This document shows, one piece after another, positions 47,106 to 57,019 of a stretch of DNA of 64,000 bases (positions are counted from its first letter, which is position 1; the number at the start of each line of letters is the position of its first letter). A program made the position numbers and the translations under genes. The DNA comes from Kappaphycus alvarezii (taxonomy: Eukaryota > Rhodophyta > Florideophyceae > Gigartinales > Solieriaceae), in contig NADL03000763.1 in assembly GCA_002205965.3 (NCBI GenBank), positions 558,001 to 622,000 on the forward strand, in the 5' to 3' direction. Below the pieces are notes generated by a model that did not search any database, was not told where the DNA came from, and saw only the letters and a list, made by a program, of their open reading frames with translations.

Positions 47106-49907
47106 ATGGTCCTTCGCGTTCTCAATGTTGCCGAAAAGCCTTCTGCCGCAAAGGAAATTGTCCAGGTTCTTCGAAATGGGCAGCAATTCACATCACGCCG
47201 TGGTCACTCGCAGTACAACTACATTTACGAATTCGACATGAATCTGTCAGGCACTCACGCCCATATGACGTTTACCTCAGTCAGTGGCCATCTGTACGAG
47301 AGCAACTTTGAGGAAAGAGTCCGCAAATGGAACACCTGCGATCCTACAGACTTGCTGGATCCCTCCAAATCGGATGTCATTTGGTTTGTGCACCCAGAAA
47401 AGGTTGATCACGCCCGCACTTTGCGGGAGGAGTCTCGTCGCGCGGATTGGCTTATCTTGTGGTTAGACTGCGACTCAGAGGGGGAGAAAATAGCCCAGGA
47501 CGTCCGAGATGTTTGTCGGCAAGGAAAACCAGGAATCGTTGTGAAGCGGGCTCGTTTTTCCGCTATGACCCGCCCAGATCTTTCCAGGGCAATATCAACG
47601 CTGGGTCATCTTAACGAAACAGTCGCATGTATGGTTGCGACAAGACAGGAGATCGACTTGCGGGCTGGCTCTGCTTATACAAGGTTTCTGACAATGCAAC
47701 TACAAAAGTTTGAGCTGGTGCCCGGAATAGACAGGCAAATGATTAGTTACGGCCCGTGCCAATTTCCTACACTCGGTTTAGTCGTTGATCGCTGGTTGAA
47801 AATACAAAACTTTGTCAGTAGAAAGTTTTGGGTGTTTGATTTGCGCTTGAAGAAGTGCCAGATTCCCTTTGAGTGGTTTCGAAAGCATTTGTTTGACGAG
47901 TATTCTGCAATGGCGCTTTATGAGCTTTGCGTGGAGGAAGCCGAGCAGGAAGGATGCACGGTAACAGTGACTAGAGTAGACAAGAGAATTCGAAATCGAT
48001 GGAGGCCGCTTCCATTATCAACAGTTGAGCTCCAAAAAGTTGCATCTCGGAGCCTTCGTATCAGCTCAGATCGAGCTATGGTTATCGCGGAATCCTTGTA
48101 CAACAAAGGCTTAATTAGCTATCCAAGAACCGAAACAGATCGTTTCGACAGGTCTTACAATTTGAAAGGTCTCGTCGAGAAGCAAACAGGTCACCAGGAA
48201 TGGGGAACATTCGCTGCTCGCCTCCTATCCCCACCGAGTCAACAAGATCCAGTTACCTTCACATGGCCTCGGAATGGCAAGAACGACGACAAGGCCCACC
48301 CCCCAATCCACCCCACTGATGCGGCACCAGTTTCCTTTGAATCCCCAGATCACCAGCGCATGTATGAGTACATCACTAAGCGATTTCTCGCATCGTGTTC
48401 GATTGATGCAGTGGGCGCGGAGACGCGAGTAGAGGTGAGAGCTGGTATCTCAGAGTATTTTTCCGCCAAAGGACTTATCGTGGAACAGAAGGGCTTCCTT
48501 GAGATAATTCATCCTTTCGAAAAGTGGGCGGAAAAGGACATGCCTGTACAGCTATTAGAGCAAAATGCAAAGCTCCCTTTTGAATCACTCTTGCTCCGGG
48601 AAAGCAAAACACAACCTCCACCCCTTTTGCAAGAGGCTGACTTGATTGCTCTAATGGATCATCATGGAATTGGCACGGATGCCACTATTGCCGAACACAT
48701 AAGAAAAGTGCTGGATCGCAACTATGTGGAGAAACTCCGCAACGGCGGCTTCTCTCCTACACAAATCGGACAAGCTCTGGTCATAGCACATGAACTGTGT
48801 CAATTGCCACTCGCACGTCCACACATGCGTGCCAAACAAGAAGAGCAATTGAAGCAAATCGTGACCTCTCAAACTCAGGCGACTGGGGTTCTAAACTCAA
48901 TCCTTGCTGACTACAGAACGAAATTCCAACAACTGCGTCAAAATAGGCAAACACTTGACTCTGTCTTTCAACAACGGTTCAGTAGTGCGTCTGCACAATC
49001 CTGGACTACGCTAATCCCAAACTTTTCCCGCTGTGGCTCATGTCACGATGGCATGGACCTGAAGAGCACTAACACGAGCGTGCAACCTGCACGACATAGA
49101 AGGCAAAACAGTAATGGGGGGCGTGGGCGTGGTGGCAGCAGCGGGGGTCGGGGTCGGCAGTACAGCAATCATCCCAGTATGCGGGTTGAAGGAGCAGAGC
49201 GGGCTCTGCAATGCAACCGGTGTAATGCCATGCTAAAGGTGCCGCGTTATGGAGCCCTGGAGGTGTCTGAACATGTCTGCCCGCTGTGTCATTACCAAGT
49301 GTTGCAAGTAGTTAACTTGAATAGCCAGGCGAAACACACGATTTGTCCGAAATGTATTAATGATCCACCGCAGGATGATGCAATCAACCCGGAAAAGAAA
49401 TTGTCCGAGTTTCGTTGTTTCAGTTGCACATTCAGCGAATGCCGATTGGCAAAAGGAACGCGAGCGGAAAACGCCAATGTGGCAAAGTGTCCACGATGCC
49501 GGGGAGAGTGCACGTTAAGGGAGTCATCCACAGGAACATGGATGATTGGGTGCGTGAATAGGGGTGAGTGTAATTTCGTGTATTTCTTTCCACGGGATGT
49601 GGTGGAAAAAGTGGAAAGGGGCGAGGGGCAATGCGCGAGGTGTGGTTCAGCGAAAATAAGGGTGGGATTTGAGGAAAGAGCTGTGCCGTTGGGGGGGCAG
49701 CGAGGTTTTGATGGATGCGTTTGGTGCGATGAGGGGTATACGGCAGCGCTGAGAAGTGTGGGATGTGAGAGGTCGGTGCCTAGAGAACCGCATCCAGGGA
49801 GTCAGCGAGGAGGTGTTATGGATGTAGAGGGCAGGGGAAGACGAAGAGGCACAGGATGGAATAGGATGGGGAGGGGTTCAATCGGGAGCCGATATCCGCG
49901 TCGATGA
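47106..49907 (+). CDS. TOP3: DNA topoisomerase III (type IA), alpha-like
   Basis: Cuts and rejoins one DNA strand through a 5'-phosphotyrosine. With a RecQ-type helicase and RMI1 it dissolves double Holliday junctions in the nucleus. The protein is 933 residues from the ATG at 47106 (good context, CAACATGG); the reading is open 33 bases further upstream. The Toprim domain starts VLNVAEKPSAAKEI and carries the acidic DCDSEGE (D121, D123, E125). SYGPCQFPTLG is the conserved core strand, and the catalytic tyrosine is Y339 in GLISYPRTETDRF. KAHPPIHPT and LIALMDHHGIGTDATIAEHI are type IA signatures. The C-terminal part has several CxxC pairs (CGSCHD, CNRC, CPLC, CPKC, CPRC, CARCG, CVWCD) and two Arg/Gly-rich stretches, one between zinc sites and one at the end. 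The zinc layout and RPHMRAKQE region favour TOP3A over TOP3B. No intron is needed. Confidence 0.96.
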   Translation: MVLRVLNVAEKPSAAKEIVQVLRNGQQFTSRRGHSQYNYIYEFDMNLSGTHAHMTFTSVSGHLYESNFEERVRKWNTCDPTDLLDPSKSDVIWFVHPEKVDHARTLREESRRADWLILWLDCDSEGEKIAQDVRDVCRQGKPGIVVKRARFSAMTRPDLSRAISTLGHLNETVACMVATRQEIDLRAGSAYTRFLTMQLQKFELVPGIDRQMISYGPCQFPTLGLVVDRWLKIQNFVSRKFWVFDLRLKKCQIPFEWFRKHLFDEYSAMALYELCVEEAEQEGCTVTVTRVDKRIRNRWRPLPLSTVELQKVASRSLRISSDRAMVIAESLYNKGLISYPRTETDRFDRSYNLKGLVEKQTGHQEWGTFAARLLSPPSQQDPVTFTWPRNGKNDDKAHPPIHPTDAAPVSFESPDHQRMYEYITKRFLASCSIDAVGAETRVEVRAGISEYFSAKGLIVEQKGFLEIIHPFEKWAEKDMPVQLLEQNAKLPFESLLLRESKTQPPPLLQEADLIALMDHHGIGTDATIAEHIRKVLDRNYVEKLRNGGFSPTQIGQALVIAHELCQLPLARPHMRAKQEEQLKQIVTSQTQATGVLNSILADYRTKFQQLRQNRQTLDSVFQQRFSSASAQSWTTLIPNFSRCGSCHDGMDLKSTNTSVQPARHRRQNSNGGRGRGGSSGGRGRQYSNHPSMRVEGAERALQCNRCNAMLKVPRYGALEVSEHVCPLCHYQVLQVVNLNSQAKHTICPKCINDPPQDDAINPEKKLSEFRCFSCTFSECRLAKGTRAENANVAKCPRCRGECTLRESSTGTWMIGCVNRGECNFVYFFPRDVVEKVERGEGQCARCGSAKIRVGFEERAVPLGGQRGFDGCVWCDEGYTAALRSVGCERSVPREPHPGSQRGGVMDVEGRGRRRGTGWNRMGRGSIGSRYPRR

Positions 49908-49937
49908 TGAAAAGGTCAGCGAATTCGAAAAGGAAAA

Positions 49938-50111
49938 ATGTCCCGTCCGTTCCTCTGGACTCTGTTTTGTTTCTTCTTGAAAACATTGGTGCCTCTAATG
50001 GCGCTTATCGAGAGCGAGGATCTGCCAGGGAAGAACGGTGTTAGAGTCCGGATTCTGTTACAAAAACGTCGAATTTCAGTGGTGCACTACGATCCTGACG
50101 GTCCTAAGTGA
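49938..50111 (+). CDS. Small ORF with hydrophobic N-terminus, 57 residues
   Basis: ATG at 49938, only 30 bases after the TOP3 stop. The product begins MSRPFLWTLFCFFLKTLVPL, which looks like a signal peptide or membrane anchor, followed by a charged tail ending HYDPDGPK. The context AAAAATGT is acceptable. It could be a real small secreted or membrane protein, or simply the TOP3 3' untranslated region with a chance ORF. No family recognised. Confidence 0.25.
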   Translation: MSRPFLWTLFCFFLKTLVPLMALIESEDLPGKNGVRVRILLQKRRISVVHYDPDGPK

Positions 50112-50479
50112 AGAAGAGGCAAAGAGACGATGCCGTCTTTCGAACAGACTTGGTTACTCCGCTGAATACAAATTATCGGTGAGTGGTTAGTTTCATTTAT
50201 TTGTGATGTCGAGTTGGAGCTGAAAAGGAAAGTACTGTGGACTAGTTCTTTTCTGACCCGCAATAAGCTTTTGCCGGAGTTCACTTGCGCGAATCGCTGT
50301 TGATAGTCAAAGTTTGGGAAATGCATTCGACGCGCCGCACTCCGCGCTTGGACGGAGTCTAACTATTTGTTCACGTTTTACTTGGCTTACTAAACGTTTA
50401 TCACATGGGGAGTGGTCTAGCACTGAAGTCCAACAGTAAGATATCGATCGGAGTAGTCGCTAAGTGTTTATTCCGTCAC

Positions 50480-51100
50480 CTTTCGTCACACCGGTGGTGC
50501 GGCGTTCCCATATGCCCATCCCACCACTGCGACGAAGGTGACATCAGAGCACTGGAGCATCATGCTGCGCCATCATGCTGCGCAGGCACCGCGGTCTCCC
50601 AGTCTACACAGACTCGGTGCCATTGAAATGCCACCACTACCAGCCGGACATGGATGTCCACGGTGACCATGCGGCCGACCGCTGCGTCTCAGAATTTGGA
50701 CGCATTGACCGCCACAACTCCGTTCGCAATGTGTTCGCGTGGCACGTGTTCCACGCCGCCGGCCTAGACCACGAGTTTCAAGTTGAGAATCTCCTCCCCG
50801 GGACGGACTACAGGCCCGCCGACATTCTCCTCGTGCAACCCCCCCGTGACACTGAAGCTGGCTTACCAGACCGACCCATCGCATGCGACGTTGCCGTTAC
50901 GTCACCGTTCAAGCAGACCTCAATCACCAAAGCGACGCAAGTCGCCGGTGGGGCTGCCGCTCTCACTCACCAATGCAAGGTGCAGGACCTACAGCACAAG
51001 CTGTCAAGGCGCCTGGTCCCCCCCTCCTTGCCCATGCCACACCTCGGACGCTACGATTCGCACACGCATCTACCAGCGTATTAGATGCACTTTGTGGTCG
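50480..51100 (+). pseudogene. Non-LTR retroelement fragment of a second family: zinc knuckle and endonuclease
   Basis: The plus-strand reading from 50575 shows RRHRGLPVYTDSVPLKCHHY, then MDVHGDHAADRC (a C...C...H...C knuckle), IDRHNSVRNVF, and the endonuclease motif DYRPADILLVQPP with IACDVAVTSPFK. These are the RPADI and D-V-x-V-TSP motifs of the restriction-like endonuclease of R2-like elements. A K-containing stretch (TKATQVAGGAAALTHQCKVQDL) follows. The sequence differs clearly from the intact neighbour (RPADI against RPDIRAMG), so it belongs to another family. It lacks all of the reverse transcriptase and was probably truncated at insertion. It ends just before the 5' region of the intact element. 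Confidence 0.7.
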
Positions 51101-51169
51101 TCGGTGGCTATCACCATTATATTGCGGGCCCCACTGCACGTGGCCGATATGGTCCATCCAGTTGGCTGT

Positions 51170-51539
51170 TAACTGAATAGTCGGTCAGTCGGTGTACAGT
51201 ACACTCAAGATAAGTAGTGAGTATAGAGATTTCTTCTTAATTATGAAGCCCTAGGCAGGGCTACACGGTGATGGGGACAAACGGTGCATTTGGATTGTTT
51301 TTGATTATTTTGTAAGTACAGTACAGCACAGTACAGTACATATAGTGTTGTATTGTTTACTTTACCATACTGTACAGTCACGGGTTATCTTCGTATTTTA
51401 GACTACGGTATACTGAAATTTATTTATTTTCTAGTGACAAAGGCCAATGTCATTATGTAATTGATTACATTGTTGTAATCAGTCACCCGCAAAATCACTG
51501 TTGTACTGGAACAAGGTGCAGTACAAGGACATTGCCATC
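51170..51539 (+). other. Likely 5' untranslated region of the intact retroelement
   Basis: No gene. ACAGTAC-type repeats cluster at 51316-51376. The exact 5' end of the retroelement is not visible because no target site duplication was recognised. Confidence 0.35.
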
Positions 51540-54500
51540 ATGTCCCCGCCTACGGAAGAACCACCGACCGACAACCTGGAACAAACACAAGTAGCACACG
51601 TGCCCCAGCTACAGCACATACCTTTCGAGCGAAACAATGGCAAATGGGTTTCAGAGCGCCCTATGATACGCCCCGCCTCAACAAGGCCACTACCACATAC
51701 AGAGTATTGTCCACTCTGCCCAAACCAAAACCATAAGCTCCACACAGTGGCGCAGTTACTAGCGCATCTTCGCGGCTCTCACCGTCGGGGCTCCAAGTTA
51801 GGCATACCAAAGCAACACGAACTAGGAAAACTCCGACAGTACCTGGGAAAGCTAGATTATTGGTATTGCGGGTGCCACGACAAGTATGTTGGGTCCAAAG
51901 TCTCCGGACCAAACTCGGATGGTCTCTATGAGTTTTCGTGCTCTCCATGTCCCAATTGCAGTGTTAATTCAGCCCCGGGATGCTTCCTCCCGCTGGATGA
52001 CACACAACTCTGCGATCCCCCAACTCCAGAGAACGTCCCAGTGCTCGCCTCCGACGAGCCAGCCCCGCCGGCACCTGTGGAGACCACACCAATTCGCTAT
52101 TCGGGGAATGGGGTAGAGTCGGCAAATCAGCCGCACCAGAAGCTACCCACCATGGAGCAAATTTGTGTCACGCACACACCCGTCATGGCACACATTCCCA
52201 CCAGGTTCCGGGGCATTCTGGCAGAAACATATGCCAGAGCCATGAATGACGCCGCAGACGCCTGCCTAGCTCATCACTCGCATGCAACCGAAACGTTTGC
52301 AAAACTGTTCCTTTTTCCGGCCGTTATGCTTACAAACCTGTCTCACCCGGACTCCGGCACAACTCAAACCCGTCTGCAATCTATTGCGGACCAAATGCGA
52401 GACAGAATCGAGCTGTGGAACGCAGGACAGTTCGAGACCCTGTGGGAGCAAGCTACCCAACAATCTACATCCCGGCGCCCAGAGACAGTCTCGTCCTCCG
52501 AACAAGCACAACTCAATATTCGACGAGCAACTAAACTGGCCAAAGAGGGTGCGTACGGCAAAGCTGCACAGGCGCTAGACTCCTTGGGCGTCCTCCCTCC
52601 GACGCCTAATGTGGTACAAGCACTTCTCGCCAAGCACCCGCAACAGGCTCTCCACAGTGACAGCGGCCCTTCCACCCCACCTCAGACTACTGCTGTGTTC
52701 CGTGATTTCACTGCGGAGGAGGTCCTCGTCGCTGTAAGGGGCTTCAAACCGGGATCATCTGCCGGCGGCTCAGGACTGAGGCCTAATCACCTGGCGGAAC
52801 TGCTACGAGCCCCTACTTCATCCAGACAGTCGGGATTTTTAGCTGCACTTGTCAGAACAGTGAACATTTTGGCAGCAGGGAAAGCTCCAGCCTCACTGGC
52901 CCCATGGATCGCGGGCGCCCCGCTTACACCGCTCGCAAAGAAGGACGGTACACCTCGCCCAATCGCCGTGGGCGAAACACTGCGTCGATTAGTTGGCAGT
53001 TGCCTCATGAAAAGGGCTACGCCAAGAGCAGCACAGCACCTTCAACCGCTCCAAGTTGGAATCGCAACCCGTTCCGGAACCGACACAGTCGTGCACGGCG
53101 TCCGAAGGGTCGTTCAGAAATTCGGGACTAGTTCTGATTACGGGATGCTCACAGTAGACATCAAGAACGCCTTCAATTTGTGCAGTCGGCCCGCTTTTCT
53201 CGAAGCTGTCAGGACGTCATTCCCAGAACTGTTGCCGTGGGTCTCGTATTGCTATGCAACTGCGCCGGCGTACTTGTGGATTGGTCGCCATATTCTCCGA
53301 AGCGTGCGCGGAACACAACAGGGGGACAATCTTGGTGGGCTCCTTTTCGACTTAGTTCTGCACCCCCTCATACTCAAAATCCAGGAACTCTTGGGCTCTG
53401 GTTCTGGGGAAGACGAGACCATGGGCCAACTCTTACTCCAACTATGGTATCACGATGACGGGTACATTATCGCGCGTCACGAACAACTTCTCCGAGCCGT
53501 TGATATCCTTTCTTCGCTGGACGCCACTAGCAGAGGTCTGCACCTCTCTTTGCCAAAATGCAAGGTCTGGTGGCCGACGGCCCCTCCAGAGTCCGTGCAG
53601 CGCCTCTACCCGAATGTCCTCAAACAAGAGTATAGTGAGGGGACACTCGTCCTCAACGCCCCAATTGGCACAGAGACCTTCACCAAGAGAACTTTCTCCA
53701 CGCACGTGAAGTCCCTCGAACCGTTCCTTGAGGCCATCATTGACCTCGAGGATACGCAAATAGCGTTCCAGCTGCTCCGAAATTGCTTCGGAGTCTGCAA
53801 ACTCGGCTATCTACTGCGCGTAGTCCCGACGTCGTCCACCGCCGAGGGCGCTGCCATGTTTGACGATATGATGGAGCGCTGCGTCCGCACACTAGCAGGG
53901 GGGGTTTTGGATTCAGAGGTCTTCCGTGAACTTCAACTCCCACTGAAACCACTGGATGCGAAGCGGCCCTCCCTTGGGGTCGGATTCACTTCAGCCAAAA
54001 ACATCGCCGCGGCCGCCTTCCTCGCCTCCAGCGCGGCCGCCAACAGGTTGTGCAAAGTTGTTCTGCCCGCTCCTATCAGGAGCCTCGCCACCTACAACGA
54101 CGCTTTGGACGCCCACCGGAATTGGTCTCTTTCCTGTCTGCAGTCAAGGATTCTACCTTTTAGTGCCTTTTGCTCAAGCAATACACCATCGCAAAAGAAA
54201 CTAACAGACGCTATCCATGCAGCTGTGCAGGAAAGCATCTCCCCCGGTGATCAAAGAAGGCAGGCATTCCGCGCCTCCATGGCCCTCCCGGGTGCCAAGG
54301 AATGGGTGTATTGCGCTCCGTGCCCCGGCCTCAAGACGAGTATTGACCCCCGCGAATTCGCGGTGTGGTTCCAATACTTCTGCCAAGTCCCGCTGTTCCC
54401 TTCGGACGTGCCGTGCCCAAGACGTAACTGCCCCGAAACCCTCGACTCCTTCGGGGATCACCTCCTTCACTGCAGACATGGTGCGCACAGGACTCGACGG

Positions 54501-54977
54501 CATGACAATCAAGTGACCCTCTTTGCGCAAGACTTGCAGAAAGCGGCACGTCACCCCGCCGTCGAACCGCGGGACGGCGTTCATCGCACGAGGCCAGACA
54601 TCCGGGCGATGGGAAGCAGTGGAGGTACGGACTTCTTTGACGTGACGTTTGTCAACCCGCTGGCGCCTTCCCACAGGAGGGCCCAAACGTTTAATCCGCT
54701 CACCTCTCTCAATGCGGCCGCCTCCGCGAAGCATTGGAGATATGATTCTTTTGTTGCAACCTCCGTGAGAAGTAGGCTCGTGCCTACTCCTATATCTACT
54801 CTCGGAGGGTGGCACCCGGACGCTTATAGGGTGTTAACCGACGTCGCGCGGAACGTGGCCGCTAGGGCGATGGAGGCGTATGGTAAGGTCCGTGCGGTAC
54901 TCACTCAGAGACACGCTGCCGCGGCCGTAATGTCCAACGCAGCCTGTCTGCTGGGGGGCTTTGAGCCAGCTTTTTAG
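51540..54977 (+). CDS. Intact non-LTR retrotransposon protein: zinc fingers, reverse transcriptase, restriction-like endonuclease
   Basis: A single 1145-residue ORF without lesions. The start is the ATG at 51540; the frame is open from 51501 but without an earlier ATG. Domains in order: an N-terminal C2H2-like finger (C57, C60, then HLRGSH) and a second Cys/His cluster (WYCGCHDKYV, SCSPCPNCSVN). Reverse transcriptase runs from about residue 400, with GSSAGGSGLRPNHLAELL, TPRPIAVGETLRRLVGSCLM, the A motif LTVDIKNAFN, the B motif GTQQGDNLGGLLFDLVLH, and the C motif YHDD (residues 637-640; most relatives have YADD). The C-terminus has a CX4CX9HX3C knuckle (C959, C964, H974, C978). It then has the PD-(D/E)xK endonuclease: RTRPDIRAMG (D1020), DFFDVTFVNP, SAKHWRYDSF, TLGGWHPDA. 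This is the layout of the R2/NeSL/CRE type with one ORF. It would insert by target-primed reverse transcription. It is probably recent. Confidence 0.93.
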   Translation: MSPPTEEPPTDNLEQTQVAHVPQLQHIPFERNNGKWVSERPMIRPASTRPLPHTEYCPLCPNQNHKLHTVAQLLAHLRGSHRRGSKLGIPKQHELGKLRQYLGKLDYWYCGCHDKYVGSKVSGPNSDGLYEFSCSPCPNCSVNSAPGCFLPLDDTQLCDPPTPENVPVLASDEPAPPAPVETTPIRYSGNGVESANQPHQKLPTMEQICVTHTPVMAHIPTRFRGILAETYARAMNDAADACLAHHSHATETFAKLFLFPAVMLTNLSHPDSGTTQTRLQSIADQMRDRIELWNAGQFETLWEQATQQSTSRRPETVSSSEQAQLNIRRATKLAKEGAYGKAAQALDSLGVLPPTPNVVQALLAKHPQQALHSDSGPSTPPQTTAVFRDFTAEEVLVAVRGFKPGSSAGGSGLRPNHLAELLRAPTSSRQSGFLAALVRTVNILAAGKAPASLAPWIAGAPLTPLAKKDGTPRPIAVGETLRRLVGSCLMKRATPRAAQHLQPLQVGIATRSGTDTVVHGVRRVVQKFGTSSDYGMLTVDIKNAFNLCSRPAFLEAVRTSFPELLPWVSYCYATAPAYLWIGRHILRSVRGTQQGDNLGGLLFDLVLHPLILKIQELLGSGSGEDETMGQLLLQLWYHDDGYIIARHEQLLRAVDILSSLDATSRGLHLSLPKCKVWWPTAPPESVQRLYPNVLKQEYSEGTLVLNAPIGTETFTKRTFSTHVKSLEPFLEAIIDLEDTQIAFQLLRNCFGVCKLGYLLRVVPTSSTAEGAAMFDDMMERCVRTLAGGVLDSEVFRELQLPLKPLDAKRPSLGVGFTSAKNIAAAAFLASSAAANRLCKVVLPAPIRSLATYNDALDAHRNWSLSCLQSRILPFSAFCSSNTPSQKKLTDAIHAAVQESISPGDQRRQAFRASMALPGAKEWVYCAPCPGLKTSIDPREFAVWFQYFCQVPLFPSDVPCPRRNCPETLDSFGDHLLHCRHGAHRTRRHDNQVTLFAQDLQKAARHPAVEPRDGVHRTRPDIRAMGSSGGTDFFDVTFVNPLAPSHRRAQTFNPLTSLNAAASAKHWRYDSFVATSVRSRLVPTPISTLGGWHPDAYRVLTDVARNVAARAMEAYGKVRAVLTQRHAAAAVMSNAACLLGGFEPAF

Positions 54978-55139
54978 AGTAATTTAAGGTATCACTCGGC
55001 ACCCTGTAGGATATTCCGGGCCACAACCGACCATATTTTTCATATATTAAATCACCCCACATTTACCCCGTTGATGACATGGGTATTTGCACAATTTTCT
55101 AAAGAAAAATAGTACTAGAGTTACTTTTACGCATCACTG
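54978..55139 (+). other. 3' untranslated region of the intact retroelement
   Basis: No poly(A) tail or simple repeat marks the 3' end. It abuts the truncated end of an inverted related copy at about 55140. Confidence 0.4.
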
Positions 55140-56765
55140 TGCATCAGCCTGTCTATGCTCCGCAACGCCAGTCCCGCTGCCGATGCCTTCGACGCTCCAT
55201 AGAAGTATTCCTACCAACCGCTGTGCGGAATTGCTCTCACCGACACCGGAGGCTCGAGGACAGGGTGCCGGGCGGCTTTGGAGAGGTCTGCGACAAACAA
55301 CCGTGTTTGCGAGTCGTGCCATAGGCACACTGTAGCGCATGGTCACCGTACTAATCCATGAGTGCCATGCATCTCCCTTTGTGGCATTTTGAAGCGGGAG
55401 GAAACAGTGGTGCCCTGAAATAGAACTGCAACCACGTCTTACAATTGAGGTCCGAGATGTAGGTGACCAGGCCTGCTGCTAGTTGGCATGAAAGCCAGTC
55501 CTTGCAACCATCCACTGACAACGAGGCTCGGAATGCCACGGTCCTCTCATCCCCCTTTGGTATGGCGTCAAAGCCCTTTTACTCAACTGGGCGAGCGAGT
55601 TGCCCTTGCCCAAACCGCTGCCTTGAATCGATAGCCTTGGACTGGACAACCCTCTCGGGTGCCAATTGTGTCTCCTACTCATCGTCTGCCTGAACTGTAA
55701 TAGGAGAGCAGTGTTCGATAGTACAGGGAGAAGGGTAGAGCACAGGGCACGCGTGAGGGATAAGGAGGAAAGGAAGGCAGCCGCCGCAGTGAGCTTAGCG
55801 GAGCGGAGCCCGATGCCAAATGTTGGCTTGCGGGGCCCAAAGGGCGCAATACGAAGTTGTAATTTCCGAAAAGTGTCGGCATCCAGAACCCCGCCCACCA
55901 TCCGCCGCAGCATGTCTTCAACAGCGGTGTCGAATTCGCAGCTCCCTTGAGAGTGAAATTAGAGATCATTACACGTAAGAGCTAGTTGATTCGACATACA
56001 CCAAAGCAGGTCCACAGTAGGTGGAAAGCTACATGAGTATCCTCCAGGGTTGACAGGGATTTGAGGAGAGGCTGTAACGAAGTGACGTGCGTTGAGAACT
56101 CGCGCTCCATGAATAGGTCCGACCCGATGGGAGCGCGGAGCACTTTTGTCCCGTCGTTGTAGTTCTGCCGAAGCTCATATGGGAGGGACTGCTGACCAGG
56201 TAGGGGCGGGATGGTTGGCCACCAGCCGGCACACTTATCGTTGCTGAGGTCCAAACCCAAACTGCGCACCTCCGGGGAGGAGAGGAACTGTAGTGACTTT
56301 GAATGGCTTCATGGGTGCCAACTACAGTATATATCCATCATCAAGTACCACAGATGTAGGCGTAGGGAAGGCCCGCCTGTGGTGTCGCCCATATTTTCCA
56401 GGCGGATTTTGAGTTCCCGCGACACTTCTTGCAGCGTCACTTCTTGCAGCACAAGGGAGAATAAAAGTGGACCCAGCGGATCCCCCTTCTGCACGCCTGC
56501 CACGCTCCGTAGCATATCATCCCCACACCACAGATGACCCCAGTTTACCGCGTAAGTGTAATGGACCCAAGAGAAGAGCTCCGGGAATCTCTGTTCGACC
56601 TCCTTCAAAATCGCACTTCGGCTGACCAAGTTAAAAAAATTTTAAAGGTCATCGGTTATCAGTGCATACCCCGCCGATTCACCGTACTCCTCGTAAAGTC
56701 ACCGTATGGCGTGGACAACTGGCTCAAATCCTCCTGACGTTGATACTCCCAACTGTAAGTATCTG
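55140..56765 (-). pseudogene. Inverted, truncated relative of the intact retroelement (family B)
   Basis: On the minus strand: QLGVSTSGGFEPVVHAIR (RT start, about 56760), then YALITDDL-stop-NFFNLVSR (A motif, about 56660-56620). AGVQKGDPLGPLLFSLVLQ (B motif, about 56500-56440) follows. The C motif is damaged (LWYLMMDIY). Then come LDLSNDKCAGWWPTIP, IGSDLFMEREFSTHVTSLQP, RRMVGGVLDADTFRKLQL, FRASLSVDGCKDWLSC and YGDHALQC (zinc knuckle), and FVADLSKAARHPVLEPP (endonuclease start, about 55290). All blocks line up with the intact copy in order, but with clear divergence and many frame breaks. It lacks the N-terminus and the last part of the endonuclease. It lies tail to tail with the intact element. 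Confidence 0.88.
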
Positions 56766-56789
56766 GAAGCCTATACTCAGTTAGCAGCT

Positions 56790-57010
56790 ATAGGAGTTCC
56801 CACTCTTCGCCCCGGGTACGGAACTCAGGCCCGCGGACATACTTGTTCCACCCTCCTACCCTCCCCACTGCTGACCCTACCACCTCCGATGTCACGATGG
56901 TCTCGCCATTCACGGCCACCGTCACTCAGAAGGCCTCCCACTAGGGGCGGAAACAATGCCCACATGATGCTCGAGGGAATAAGAATAAACGACCCAACTG
57001 TTGAAAGTTG
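56790..57010 (+). pseudogene. Non-LTR endonuclease fragment, RPADI type
   Basis: On the plus strand, GVPTLRPG then, in the next frame, GTELRPADILVPPSYPP (about 56815-56865) and after another shift DPTTSDVTMVSPFTATVTQKAS (about 56875-56940). The RPADI and D-V-x-V-SPF motifs match the fragment at 50.5-51.1 kb, so this is probably the same second family. Very short and damaged. Confidence 0.55.
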
Positions 57011-57019
57011 TTAAAAAAT

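Noticed and set aside
46838..47311. 157-codon plus-strand ORF overlapping the TOP3 start
   Set aside because: Its frame conflicts with TOP3 and it has no recognisable domain; upstream region only.
54201..54815. 204-codon minus-strand ORF within the intact retroelement
   Set aside because: Shadow of the real plus-strand frame, with no independent domain.
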